The position numbers and the translations under genes are program-made. A stretch of DNA of 64,000 nucleotides from Pseudoalteromonas piscicida (lineage in GTDB: Bacteria; Pseudomonadota; Gammaproteobacteria; Enterobacterales; Alteromonadaceae). The stretch spans positions 558,001 through 622,000 of the forward strand of contig NZ_CP011925.1 of assembly GCF_000238315.3 (NCBI RefSeq). The letters are read 5' to 3'. Positions 54,767 to 63,480 of this stretch are shown here, piece by piece. Numbering within the stretch: position 1 is the first letter of the stretch; every line of letters begins with the position of its first letter. The notes beneath the pieces are model-generated. The model worked only from the letters and a program-made list of their open reading frames with translations. It was not told where the DNA came from and did not search any database.

Positions 54767-55917
54767 AGCTTTACCTCCACGCCTTGACTAATTCCAGAAG
54801 AAATCACGGCAAGTGTCGGTGTGGTATAAGAGACGGTTACCTCTTTCTCTCCGCTGTTTGTGTTTACAAGCACTTTACCCGCACTTTGTTTTAAGGCGCT
54901 CAATGGCACGGTTAAGGCGTTATCAAGTTGTGCTGTCATTATTTCTACACGAGCACTCAAGCCTGGCCGCAGCTTTTCGGGATCGACTTTGTCCAGCTCA
55001 ATAATAGCATCAACAATGCGGCTTTTATCTTGATGCGACTTTTCTCTAAAAGCTTTTCCTATTTCAACGAGTGTTCCGCCGATAACATAACCGTCGGCGC
55101 TGTCTATGGTAACTTTGACCTTTTGCCCCAATGTAATCCGTCCAAAATCGGCTTCTTTAATTTGTGCTTTTACTTGCATTTGCTCAATAACTGATAGCTC
55201 AACAACAGGTTGACCAAATTGCATGGACTCGCCAACACTGGGCTTTTCACCTTCCCAGTTTGCTCGATATGCAACTAACCCATCCATTGGCGCTTTTACT
55301 TGTAAACGCTCTATATCACGTTTTAGCTCTTTTACTTCAGCATCCGTTCGCGCAACCTTGCTTCTTGCCATTTGGATACTCAGCTCTTTGTTGTTTAGGT
55401 GAAAGGCGAGTTTACTGCGGGCAAGCTCTAAATCATTGGTTGCAATGGTGAAATCGATTTGCGCCTTCTTTCGGTCATTGTCTGAGCGTGAGTTATCTAT
55501 GATCTCTGCGCGGCGTTTTGCCTTATCGAAGTTCATTTGCGCTTCAGCGAGTGCGAGTTTGTATTCTTCTTCTTGCTTCTCGACTTGAGCTTGCTTATTT
55601 TCCAGTTCTTTTTGCGCTTGGCTTAGCTTCGAATTGTATTCCATTAAGCGATCTCTAACGGTTTGATCGTCAAATGAAACAACAGTTTGGCCTTTTTGAA
55701 CCGTGGTATTTTCAGGCATTAACTGTTTTATTTTGTATTGCCACATACGCTTGATTGAAGGAGGGGCTATCAACGCTCGGCTTTTTGATTCCAATTCACC
55801 ATTCGCTTCTACTGTGATAGTGATTGGCTGTGCCTTAACGATATGTATATCGCTGGGGGCCTGACTGCAGCCTAGTAAATAGAGTGGAATGATGACTGCC
55901 AGTAACTTAACTTTCAT
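54763..55917 (-). CDS. HlyD/MacA-type adaptor lipoprotein (2)
   Basis: A 384-residue adaptor with signal peptide and lipobox (LYLLGC, Cys17). PENTTVQKGQTVVSFDD and VKAPMDGLVAYRANWEGE mark the lipoyl-like halves. Between them, residues about 75-205 form a long charged coiled coil (KLSQAQKELENKQAQVEKQ), longer than in adaptor 1. FGRITLGQKVKVTID marks the barrel. It overlaps both neighbours by a few bases, so the three adaptors are translated together. Confidence 0.9.
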   Translation of the reverse strand: MKVKLLAVIIPLYLLGCSQAPSDIHIVKAQPITITVEANGELESKSRALIAPPSIKRMWQYKIKQLMPENTTVQKGQTVVSFDDQTVRDRLMEYNSKLSQAQKELENKQAQVEKQEEEYKLALAEAQMNFDKAKRRAEIIDNSRSDNDRKKAQIDFTIATNDLELARSKLAFHLNNKELSIQMARSKVARTDAEVKELKRDIERLQVKAPMDGLVAYRANWEGEKPSVGESMQFGQPVVELSVIEQMQVKAQIKEADFGRITLGQKVKVTIDSADGYVIGGTLVEIGKAFREKSHQDKSRIVDAIIELDKVDPEKLRPGLSARVEIMTAQLDNALTVPLSALKQSAGKVLVNTNSGEKEVTVSYTTPTLAVISSGISQGVEVKL

Positions 55918-56857
55918 TTTTCTCTCCTGGCAAAGTTATGCTTCCGCTCATGCCCGGTAGTAGTGGCAAATCGGTGTTGAATGTGAACTTAGCTCGGTAA
56001 TACATGCCTTGGCCCCAGTCTTGGCGCTTTTCAGGTTGTGTTGATAGCTCAGTGAGCGTACTAGGCGTTGATGAGGAGCGAAAGGCGTCAAACTTTAAAT
56101 CGGCAGTTTGACCCTCCTTAATACCAATAGCATCTACTTCATGGATCCATGCTTCTAGATACAGACCCGCTGTAGAAGGGATTTCTGCTACTTTCCAACC
56201 CGGTTGTACAGTTGCGCCAGCAAATAACTTGTTGCCATTCCAAGGGTGATCAGCATACAGAATAGGGCCGCTATTACTAGCCGTTAGACTCATTTTCTCG
56301 AGCTGCTCTTGGTTGTGCGTGAGACTTGCTTCTAACCGCCTTATCTCCAGTTGCTGTTTCTGAGTATTTGCCTTTGCTTCAGTTTCGGCCTTGCTTAAAC
56401 TGATTTCGGCTTTATGGTTTTCGATAATCGCTTTTTCTAACGTCAGCTGGTGTTGCTCGTAGTCGTAGGTGCTGATATTGGCTTTTGGCACGCTAGCATC
56501 TATTTTGGCTCTTTCGACGAGCAAAATGGTTTTTTTCAACTGAAACTGAGCTTCGAGTATCTTTTGGGCGCCGTCTTGCTCAATTCGTTTGTACTCATCT
56601 TTTGCAGCATCGAGCGCCACTTTATCTTGGTCGATTGAGGTCGCGATAGAGCCGGAATCATAGACGACGACGATGTCACCCTCATTAGCAACTTCACCCT
56701 CGGGCAGCATCCATTGAATTTGAATTTTCCACGAGTCGCTCATCGGCGCGTGAAAGATCTGAGTTTCACCTGCTTTAATAACACCCGAGACGATAATTGG
56801 TTTGGCAAAAGCCTGCAAAGAGGTGAGTAGGGCGATGCTTATAATATAGCTGCGCAT
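55907..56857 (-). CDS. HlyD-type adaptor (3), non-lipidated
   Basis: A 316-residue adaptor with an ordinary signal peptide (SLQAFAKP) rather than a lipobox. PEGEVANEGDIVVVYDSG and the coiled coil (about residues 85-180) are adaptor-like; the lipoyl return is degenerate (GPILYADHPWNGNKLFAG) and the C-terminal domain is short. It overlaps the ATPase gene upstream by 19 bp and adaptor 2 by 11 bp. Three tandem adaptors for one transporter is unusual; this shorter one may have a distinct role. Confidence 0.82.
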   Translation of the reverse strand: MRSYIISIALLTSLQAFAKPIIVSGVIKAGETQIFHAPMSDSWKIQIQWMLPEGEVANEGDIVVVYDSGSIATSIDQDKVALDAAKDEYKRIEQDGAQKILEAQFQLKKTILLVERAKIDASVPKANISTYDYEQHQLTLEKAIIENHKAEISLSKAETEAKANTQKQQLEIRRLEASLTHNQEQLEKMSLTASNSGPILYADHPWNGNKLFAGATVQPGWKVAEIPSTAGLYLEAWIHEVDAIGIKEGQTADLKFDAFRSSSTPSTLTELSTQPEKRQDWGQGMYYRAKFTFNTDLPLLPGMSGSITLPGEKNES

Positions 56858-57525
56858 TGGCTATCCTCCACTTTCTCACCATCTTTCATTCTGATGATAC
56901 GCTCGGCATATGCTGCAATATCGTCTTCATGCGTTACCATTACGATGGTGTGGCCTTGTTGGTGTAGCTGACATAGTAATTCCATGATCTCATGCGAGGT
57001 TTTACTATCTAAGTTACCAGTTGGTTCATCGGCAAAAATGACTTTTGGCTCATTAATGAGTGCCCGTGCAATGGCAACACGTTGGCGTTGTCCGCCAGAC
57101 ATTTCGAAGGGTTTGTGATGTGCTCTGCTATCAAGACCTACTTTTTTTAGCATGGCAAGTCCGCGACTTTTTGCCTCTGATGGAGAAGTCTCGGTATACC
57201 TTAGCGGTAAGATGACATTTTCCAGCGCGGTCAGGCGAGTAAGTAGGTGGAATGTTTGAAAGATAAAGCCAATTTTTTGATTTCTAATTTGTGATAAGGC
57301 CTCATCTTCAACGGCCTGAATTTCTTGATTAGCAAGATAGTAAGAGCCGGAGGTTGGAGAGTCTAAGCAGCCAAGTATATTCATTAATGTAGACTTTCCA
57401 GAGCCAGAAGACCCCATTACTGCGACAAATTCACCTTCCATTACTTCTAGAGAAACTGATTTTAGTGCATGCACTTGTGTCTCTCCGCTTCCGTATACTC
57501 GGCTTAAGTTTTCGACCCGAATCAT
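56839..57525 (-). CDS. MacB/LolD-type ABC exporter ATPase
   Basis: A 228-residue cytoplasmic ATPase. Walker A GSSGSGKST, Q-loop QTFHLLTRLTALENV, signature MSGGQRQRVAIARAL, Walker B VIFADEP and the switch VMVTHE are all intact. It is the first gene of the five-gene operon (ATPase, three adaptors, permease). No TolC-type gene is nearby, so a shared outer-membrane channel is likely. The cargo is unknown; export of a peptide or macrolide is typical of the family. Confidence 0.95.
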   Translation of the reverse strand: MIRVENLSRVYGSGETQVHALKSVSLEVMEGEFVAVMGSSGSGKSTLMNILGCLDSPTSGSYYLANQEIQAVEDEALSQIRNQKIGFIFQTFHLLTRLTALENVILPLRYTETSPSEAKSRGLAMLKKVGLDSRAHHKPFEMSGGQRQRVAIARALINEPKVIFADEPTGNLDSKTSHEIMELLCQLHQQGHTIVMVTHEDDIAAYAERIIRMKDGEKVEDSQCAAIL

Positions 57526-57694
57526 TGTAGATTATAATCCCTTGTTTTTTATTATATTTTATTTTTGGTTTAGAGGTGTTTAACCTTGTACCTAAATTTG
57601 AGTGTAACTGTTGTGCAGGATAGAGTAAACCGAGAAGGTATTAGACGAAAAGCGAATAAGGTAAAAAGTTGTTTCTGAATACTGAGGATTACTG

Positions 57695-57728
57695 AAAGTG
57701 CCTAACAAAATTGGCTGCTAGGCACTTT
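57695..57728. terminator. Inverted repeat after the NfeD gene
   Basis: AAAGTGCCTA (57695-57704) and TAGGCACTTT (57719-57728) pair perfectly over 10 bp with a 14-nt loop. It lies 25 nt beyond the nfeD stop; the T-run is weak. Confidence 0.5.
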
Positions 57729-57752
57729 GTTCGCAAGGTTATACCAATTTGC

Positions 57753-58211
57753 TTAATTAGGCTCTACCCAAAACGCTCCAACCTCTTTTTTAACCACTTT
57801 GACTTGTGTTCCTGCTGTAATAGGTTGTTTACTTTTTAGTTGCCACGCAATACCAGAATAGGTATGAAAAATACGACTATCTGCATTCAAATCCTTTTCT
57901 AGCGTAAAGGTAAGCTCAGCAAAATCACTGGTTACTTCTTTATTGTCGGTGACGTCTTGCATGCGTCTTAGTGGCTTCCATAAAAACACAGCCAGTAATG
58001 TCGTGACTAACGCATTAAACCAAAGTGCGGTCAGCCAAGTTTGGTCGAGCATACCTGCGTACATTAGGCCGCCGCTGATCACCAGCGACAAACCTAAAAA
58101 GAACAGTACAAAGGTCGCAAAACCAAGCACCGCAACCTCAACAATTAGGCAAGCAATTCCTAGTACTACTAAGGTTTGTGCTAAATGCTCAAGTAAAAAG
58201 GCCATAGGCAT
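57753..58211 (-). CDS. NfeD-type membrane protein
   Basis: A 152-residue partner of SPFH proteins. Two or three N-terminal hydrophobic segments (LVVLGIACLIVEVAVLGFA; FVLFFLGLSLVISGGLMYA) are followed by the NfeD OB-fold (YSGIAWQLKSKQPITAGTQV). Its first base overlaps the last of the SPFH gene. The 3' end overlaps an ATACCAATT motif. Confidence 0.88.
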   Translation of the reverse strand: MPMAFLLEHLAQTLVVLGIACLIVEVAVLGFATFVLFFLGLSLVISGGLMYAGMLDQTWLTALWFNALVTTLLAVFLWKPLRRMQDVTDNKEVTSDFAELTFTLEKDLNADSRIFHTYSGIAWQLKSKQPITAGTQVKVVKKEVGAFWVEPN

Positions 58212-59161
58212 TACCCTTGCTTTTTATTTAATGTATTAATAATAGACATGCCTTGTGCCACAAGCGAACTTGCATCTGTGCCATTGTCTGGTAGTAATAC
58301 CACAGAAGATTCTTTGGCTATAGCTTCTTTTGCTGCAATGGCTTTTGTTGCTAAGTCAAGCTGAATAGCTTTTTGACCTTCTTCGGTATTTGCAGCTTCA
58401 CCGACTTTACGAAGGGCTTCGGCTTGTGCGTCTGCAACGGCAATAATCGCTTTCGCTTCACCTTCAGCTCTTAGGATCTGCTCTGCTTTTTCGGCTTCAG
58501 CTGCAAGCACTTGTGCTTGCTTTTTACCTTCCGCGACATTGATTGCGGCTTGACGGTCACCCTCCGACTCTAATATTTGAGCTCGTTTCACACGCTCAGC
58601 CTTCATTTGTGCTTCCATTGCTTCCATTACTGAGTTTGGTGGTACAATGTCTTTAATCTCGTAGCGCAGTACTTGAATGCCCCACGGATCAGAAGCTGAG
58701 TTGATCGCAGCGACGATGTTGGTATTAAGTAAATCTCGCTCTTCAAAGGTCTTATCCAACTCCATTTTTCCCAGTTCGCTACGCATGGTGGTTTGCGCGA
58801 GCTGAGTTACCGCGAAGATATAATCGTCAACACCGTAAGTCGCTTTATACGGATCTAAAACTCTAAAATAAAGTACACCATCAACAATCAATGAAATATT
58901 GTCTTTGGTTATGGCTGACTGAGATGGCACATCAACGGCTTGCTCCTTTAAGCTTCTATCGGAGGCTACGCGGTCGATAAATGGCAGAATAAAGTTAAGG
59001 CCAGCTTCTTTAGTGGACTGATATTTACCGAAGCGTTCAATAATCCACGCACGGTTCTGCGGGACAAATTTGATACTCCCTTTTAGTACCACAATAACGA
59101 AAATCAATAAAAACGCTTGAATGGTAAAAAGGTAATCAAAAATAAGTGTGACTGGATCCAT
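58211..59161 (-). CDS. SPFH/band-7 (QmcA-like) protein
   Basis: A 316-residue stomatin-like membrane-microdomain protein. One N-terminal membrane segment (FLLIFVIVVLKGSIKFVP) precedes the SPFH domain (NRAWIIERFGKYQSTKEAGL; QAVDVPSQSAITKDN; LGKMELDKTFEERDLLN). An Ala/Glu-rich coiled coil follows (AAEAEKAEQILRAEGEAKA). The partner NfeD gene overlaps by one base, the usual pair. It may assist membrane protein quality control, as E. coli QmcA does. Confidence 0.92.
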   Translation of the reverse strand: MDPVTLIFDYLFTIQAFLLIFVIVVLKGSIKFVPQNRAWIIERFGKYQSTKEAGLNFILPFIDRVASDRSLKEQAVDVPSQSAITKDNISLIVDGVLYFRVLDPYKATYGVDDYIFAVTQLAQTTMRSELGKMELDKTFEERDLLNTNIVAAINSASDPWGIQVLRYEIKDIVPPNSVMEAMEAQMKAERVKRAQILESEGDRQAAINVAEGKKQAQVLAAEAEKAEQILRAEGEAKAIIAVADAQAEALRKVGEAANTEEGQKAIQLDLATKAIAAKEAIAKESSVVLLPDNGTDASSLVAQGMSIINTLNKKQG

Positions 59162-59303
59162 GTTAGCTCTCCTACTACATAAGAATTGTTCGCATCAAAT
59201 GCATGTTCCCAATATAGATGAATGATTTGTGAATTACCATTGGTAAATTTACTTTATGCTTGAGAGTGTCGGGTTTGTATTGTTGAAGGCTGTAAGGTAA
59301 AAA

Positions 59304-60425
59304 CTACCACCCCCCAAATCTTGGCCAAAACTCGATGTCATCATGACTTAACACATGATAGCCCGAGTGCTGAGCGGCTGTTGCACATGCATGATTCGGT
59401 AAAATACGTAGTAGGTCACCATGTTTCATGTCTGGTAAGGTGAAACCGGGTTCACATTCAATAATGCCATGCTCTTGATTTGCTGAGGTTACTTTGAGTC
59501 CAGGCAACAAATTACCTTCTTGGTCACAAACGAGGCCATAGCCACAATCAAACGCTTGACTCGCGGTACCTCTGTCTCTTGAAAGCGCCATCCAGCCTGC
59601 ATCTATAAAGAGCTTATTTTCACTACGTTTGATACCAGTGACACGCGTTAGCACGCTTAGTGCAATATCTTCGATGTCACATATGCCGACACCAGCCATC
59701 ACAAGGTCGAAGAATGTATAGACCCCAGCTCGCACTTCAGTGATCCCATCGAGGTTTTGCGTTGACAGTGCCGTTGGGGTAGAGCCAATACTCAGCATTG
59801 TTGTTGTGATCCCAGCCTCTTCCAGCATGGATGCAGCAGTCACAACGGCTAAGCGCTCTTTCTCAGCAAACTGTATTAGTTGCTCAGCTGTGCTACACGC
59901 GTATGAGCCACCGGCATGCGTTAGTAAACCCCGATATAAACCACTGCTTTCCAGTATGGTTGCGATGGTCACGATTTCTTTGTTTTTAGGGTGCAGTCCT
60001 GCGCGATGTCCGTCGCAGTCTATTTCTATCAAGCAAGGAATCGTGCACTCATTTTCCGAGCAAAATTGAGAGACAAGCATGGCTTGTTCCATACTGTCTA
60101 GCAGTATGGTTAGATTGACACCTTGGTTGATTAGGGCAAGAACGCGTTGTAGCTTATCTTCTGTGATCCCTACCGCATAGGTGATATTGGTGTAACCTTG
60201 TGCTGCAAATGTTTCTGCCTCTTTTAGAGTGGAAACCGTACATCCCGCTTGTTTGTCGGCCAAAATATAGCTTGCGGCTGCAATGGATTTTACCGTTTTC
60301 AAATGTGGGCGAAGGGCCACATTAAAAGCATCAAGATGCTTTTCCATACGCGAAAGGTTATGTAAAAAAGCAATTTTATCAACAACTAAACATGGTGTTT
60401 GTAAAGATCCTAATGTCGTAAACAT
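59304..60425 (-). CDS. DSD1-type PLP enzyme (D-serine dehydratase/D-threonine aldolase-like)
   Basis: A 373-residue fold-type III PLP enzyme. The PLP lysine is in LRPHLKTVKS (about residue 44). LIEIDCDGHRAG and SIGSTPT line the cofactor. The C-terminal DSD1-like domain carries the zinc-type ligands His and Cys in PNHACATAAQH. It acts on a D-beta-hydroxy amino acid by family; the exact substrate is unknown. It lies 7 bp after nudB and is probably co-transcribed. Confidence 0.85.
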   Translation of the reverse strand: MFTTLGSLQTPCLVVDKIAFLHNLSRMEKHLDAFNVALRPHLKTVKSIAAASYILADKQAGCTVSTLKEAETFAAQGYTNITYAVGITEDKLQRVLALINQGVNLTILLDSMEQAMLVSQFCSENECTIPCLIEIDCDGHRAGLHPKNKEIVTIATILESSGLYRGLLTHAGGSYACSTAEQLIQFAEKERLAVVTAASMLEEAGITTTMLSIGSTPTALSTQNLDGITEVRAGVYTFFDLVMAGVGICDIEDIALSVLTRVTGIKRSENKLFIDAGWMALSRDRGTASQAFDCGYGLVCDQEGNLLPGLKVTSANQEHGIIECEPGFTLPDMKHGDLLRILPNHACATAAQHSGYHVLSHDDIEFWPRFGGW

Positions 60426-60432
60426 AGCTCAA

Positions 60433-60873
60433 TCATACTCCTATGAGTTCTATTTCCTGTCGATTGCTTGGGGACCAGACGCGTTCACAAGCGTGTGTTT
60501 TGTTAAGCCAAATAAAGTCTGTATGTTCATCATCAGCAAGTACCACACTGATCCCTGACGGTACTTGGATACTAAAAACATGCTCAGTGTTTATGGTAAC
60601 ACCCGGCTCATACCGATGGCGCCACTGCGGTCTTATAGTGTATTGATTTGTTTTATTATGCGAGTGGATGGTGATCCCAAGCGCCGCGGCGTCAATACCG
60701 GTCTCTTCTTTTAACTCTCGATACGCGGTAGTGATTGGAGTTTCACCGGGATCTACTCCCCCAGTGACTGATTGCCAAAAGTGTTTATCGTCTGCTCTTT
60801 GTAATAGCAAAAACTCATTATGCTCGTTGTATATTACGACCAATACCGAAACAGGTTTACGTAGTGCCGACAT
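60433..60873 (-). CDS. nudB: Dihydroneopterin triphosphate pyrophosphatase (Nudix)
   Basis: Removes pyrophosphate from dihydroneopterin triphosphate in folate synthesis. 146 residues, as in E. coli NudB. RKPVSVLVVIY, FWQSVTGGVDPGET and the Nudix box GGVDPGETPITTAYRELKEE are present, as are RHRYEPGVTINTEH and WSPSNRQEIE, all diagnostic of NudB rather than general Nudix proteins. A frameshifted small membrane-protein gene ends 3 bp upstream. Confidence 0.9.
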   Translation of the reverse strand: MSALRKPVSVLVVIYNEHNEFLLLQRADDKHFWQSVTGGVDPGETPITTAYRELKEETGIDAAALGITIHSHNKTNQYTIRPQWRHRYEPGVTINTEHVFSIQVPSGISVVLADDEHTDFIWLNKTHACERVWSPSNRQEIELIGV

Positions 60874-60876
60874 GGA

Positions 60877-61216
60877 TTACATCAAATCAGGAACATGTGC
60901 TTTGAGTTTAACCAGTTGAGTTGCACTCGGCAATTGGTATAAAGCGTAGATGGCGAATTTTGGACAAAAAAAAGCAGGCCATCTGGCCTGCATAAAAACT
61001 CCAATAGCAACAAGCTGTGCCAAGGAAATCCCAATAATGCCAACATCCCAGTCGGCAAGCTCTACTTCTCGGGAGTTCAATTGTGACTTTAGGCACGCCT
61101 AGATACGCAGGTAAAAAGGTGCAGCCCCAAAGGAACGAGACCAATGCTAATGTAATGTTTAGTACTTGTAAACTAAAAATTGAAAAAAATAGTTTAAACG
61201 GATTTTTTTTGCTCAC
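60877..61216 (-). pseudogene. Small membrane protein gene with a single-base frameshift
   Basis: Two overlapping frames appear to be one gene. The first (from ATG 61216) gives MSKKNPFKLFFSIFSLQV, a membrane segment and VPKVTIEL. The second gives REVELADWDVGIIGISLAQL and a tail ending KLKAHVPDLM at 60877. They join if one base is removed from the GGG run (plus strand) at 61071-61073, giving an unbroken protein of about 112 residues with two hydrophobic segments. It could be real decay or a sequencing error. The family is not recognised. Confidence 0.5.
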
Positions 61217-61381
61217 TTTGAAATATAAAGCTTCTAAAATGATGGAATTACAACCGGTGTAACTATTTGTTATTTATCTGGTTGATAAGTTTTGTACCTT
61301 TAATGGTCTGATGGTTGTTGCAATTTTGTATCCATTCTGTATGTTAATGAGTTGTATAACATGTAACCTAGGAAAGGAAAA

Positions 61382-63289
61382 ATGAAATTAACATCAGCAA
61401 TTATCGCAACGTCATTATTGGCAACCAGTGTCGCAGTAAACGCGGCTATACCTTATAAAAATGAACAGTATCAATTTACTCAACCAAGTGGTGAGGTGAT
61501 CACTCTTATTCTTAATGGTAATACGTACTTTGCACAGCAGCGTACCCCTGACGGCGAGCTTGTGGTGTATGATGCCTCGCTCAAAGGCATGGCTTACGCA
61601 CAGGTGTCAGTCGATGGGGAGCAGCTTATATCAACAGGTAAGCTTGTGACCAAACGCAGTAAGCGGGGCATTCAACGTCACTCAGTAGATGCTATGCAGC
61701 AAGGGTTATCCTCTACTGCTATTGCAAAAAAGGTAAAAGCAGCGCAGCAGGTAATGCTGGGTCAAAACCAAACATCAGTCGACTTGATACATACGCATCA
61801 GTTTGAGCGTAGTGATAATGCAATGGCGTTGAATGCTGAGATCAGCGGGCAAGTAAAAGGGTTAACTATCATCATTGATTTCCCTGATGAGCGCGGCACT
61901 ATCACAAAAGCGCAAGTTGAGCGTTTTTTAAATGACCAAAATTACACTGAATTTGGTAACGCGCAGTCAGTAAGAGGGTATTTTTCGTCGGTCTCTGGAG
62001 GCAAGCTTGATTATACCAATACAGTAACGGCTTATTACACCGCAAAGAAAAACAAAGCGTATTATGCGGATAGCGCATTAAGCTCAACAGTACGCTCGCA
62101 AGAACTCATAAAAGAAGCGCTAAATTGGCTTGAATTTCAACAGGGATTTGATTTTAGTTCGCTTACTACAAATAGTAGTGGGCAGATCCGTGGGTTAAAT
62201 ATTTTTTATGCTGGTAACTCTGATAGTGCATGGTCTAAAGGTCTGTGGCCACATATGGCAAGACTCAGTCCTCGTTTTTGTGCTGACAGCGTGTGTACCG
62301 ATCGCTATCAAATCACTGATATGGGAAATAGCCTTGCAATTGGCACCTTTGTACATGAGTCTGGTCACTTAATCACAAATTGGCCTGATCTTTATGATTA
62401 TGACGGAAGCTCAGAGGGCTCAGTCGCAAGTTTTGGCGTTATGGGGTTTGGCGCGATTGGTGCTTCCAACCGTTTTAAGCCGACGCCACCTGTCGCACAC
62501 TTCAGGGCCATAGCTGGTTGGGATACGGTAACTGAACTTAATCCAGCCGTAAATGCCAATGCCCCAACGGGAAGGCTCAGTCATATTTCGGGCGCTAATA
62601 GCTCATATAAATGGACCAACCCAAGCAATACAAATGAAGCATTTTACATTGAGGCTATTCATCAATCGGGACAAAACTCAGAGCAACTCGATTCAGGTTT
62701 GGCTATTTGGCACGTTGATTCTGCCGGCAATAACTCGAATGAATGGTATCCATATATCCAAATGGAGCATGGTGATGCCAAACGAGATCCTGAAAATGGT
62801 CGCAACCGTGGGGATAATGGCGATTTATTTGATGTGGCAGGAGAGTTTAGCGCCACACTGCCGAATGCGTTGAGTAGCAAAGGGACGAATGCGCTATGGT
62901 GGAATGGAAGCGACTCTGGCTTGTCCATCAGCAATATTTCTGATCCCGCTGCAGAGATCCAATTTACCGTAAGCGGTAGTACAACCCCACCACCACCGGG
63001 AGATGTTTACACTGGATACTTAGCAGACAAGCAACAAGCCATACAACCTGACGGCAGTTGGTTTCAGTACAGCGGTGGCACAATAGCACTTACTTTAGAG
63101 GGACCAGCGAACGCAGACTTCGACTTGAAACTCGAAGCTTGGCAAGGTGGTACATGGCAACAAGTTGCTATTTCGGAGACGCCAACCTCACAAGAGTCAA
63201 TTAACTATACGGCAAATTCAGGTTATTACCGCATTTTGGTTTACTCATATAGCGGTGCGGGTGACTACCGTCTAACGTTACAGAAGTAG
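61382..63289 (+). CDS. Secreted M6-family metalloprotease with PPC domain
   Basis: 635 residues. A signal peptide (ending NAA, about residue 21) and a propeptide lead to an immune-inhibitor-A-like catalytic domain. GLTIIIDFPDERGTITKAQV and GYFSSVSGGKLDYTN are typical of M6. The active site is HESGH (residues 325-329) followed by NWPDLYDYDG. A Pro-rich linker (TPPPPG) precedes a C-terminal pre-peptidase domain (about 545-635; FDLKLEAWQGGTW, YRILVYSYSGAGDYRLTL), usually removed after export. CTAGGAAAGGAAAA precedes the ATG. The gene stands alone; 63290-63480 shows nothing notable. Confidence 0.93.
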   Translation: MKLTSAIIATSLLATSVAVNAAIPYKNEQYQFTQPSGEVITLILNGNTYFAQQRTPDGELVVYDASLKGMAYAQVSVDGEQLISTGKLVTKRSKRGIQRHSVDAMQQGLSSTAIAKKVKAAQQVMLGQNQTSVDLIHTHQFERSDNAMALNAEISGQVKGLTIIIDFPDERGTITKAQVERFLNDQNYTEFGNAQSVRGYFSSVSGGKLDYTNTVTAYYTAKKNKAYYADSALSSTVRSQELIKEALNWLEFQQGFDFSSLTTNSSGQIRGLNIFYAGNSDSAWSKGLWPHMARLSPRFCADSVCTDRYQITDMGNSLAIGTFVHESGHLITNWPDLYDYDGSSEGSVASFGVMGFGAIGASNRFKPTPPVAHFRAIAGWDTVTELNPAVNANAPTGRLSHISGANSSYKWTNPSNTNEAFYIEAIHQSGQNSEQLDSGLAIWHVDSAGNNSNEWYPYIQMEHGDAKRDPENGRNRGDNGDLFDVAGEFSATLPNALSSKGTNALWWNGSDSGLSISNISDPAAEIQFTVSGSTTPPPPGDVYTGYLADKQQAIQPDGSWFQYSGGTIALTLEGPANADFDLKLEAWQGGTWQQVAISETPTSQESINYTANSGYYRILVYSYSGAGDYRLTLQK

Positions 63290-63480
63290 TTATCCAAAGC
63301 ACTGGTTAGTCAATATAATTGATATAATGCCAAGTCGCGTTGCTTGTGTGGTAGGCGCGCGGCTTGTTTTGGTGCGTATGTTAGAACGCCAAACTCCACT
63401 TTCTTATCTATAATTCATACTTTATTACCAAAACTATGATAATAATGCAGTCATGCATATTGTTTGTTACGGAATAGCTT

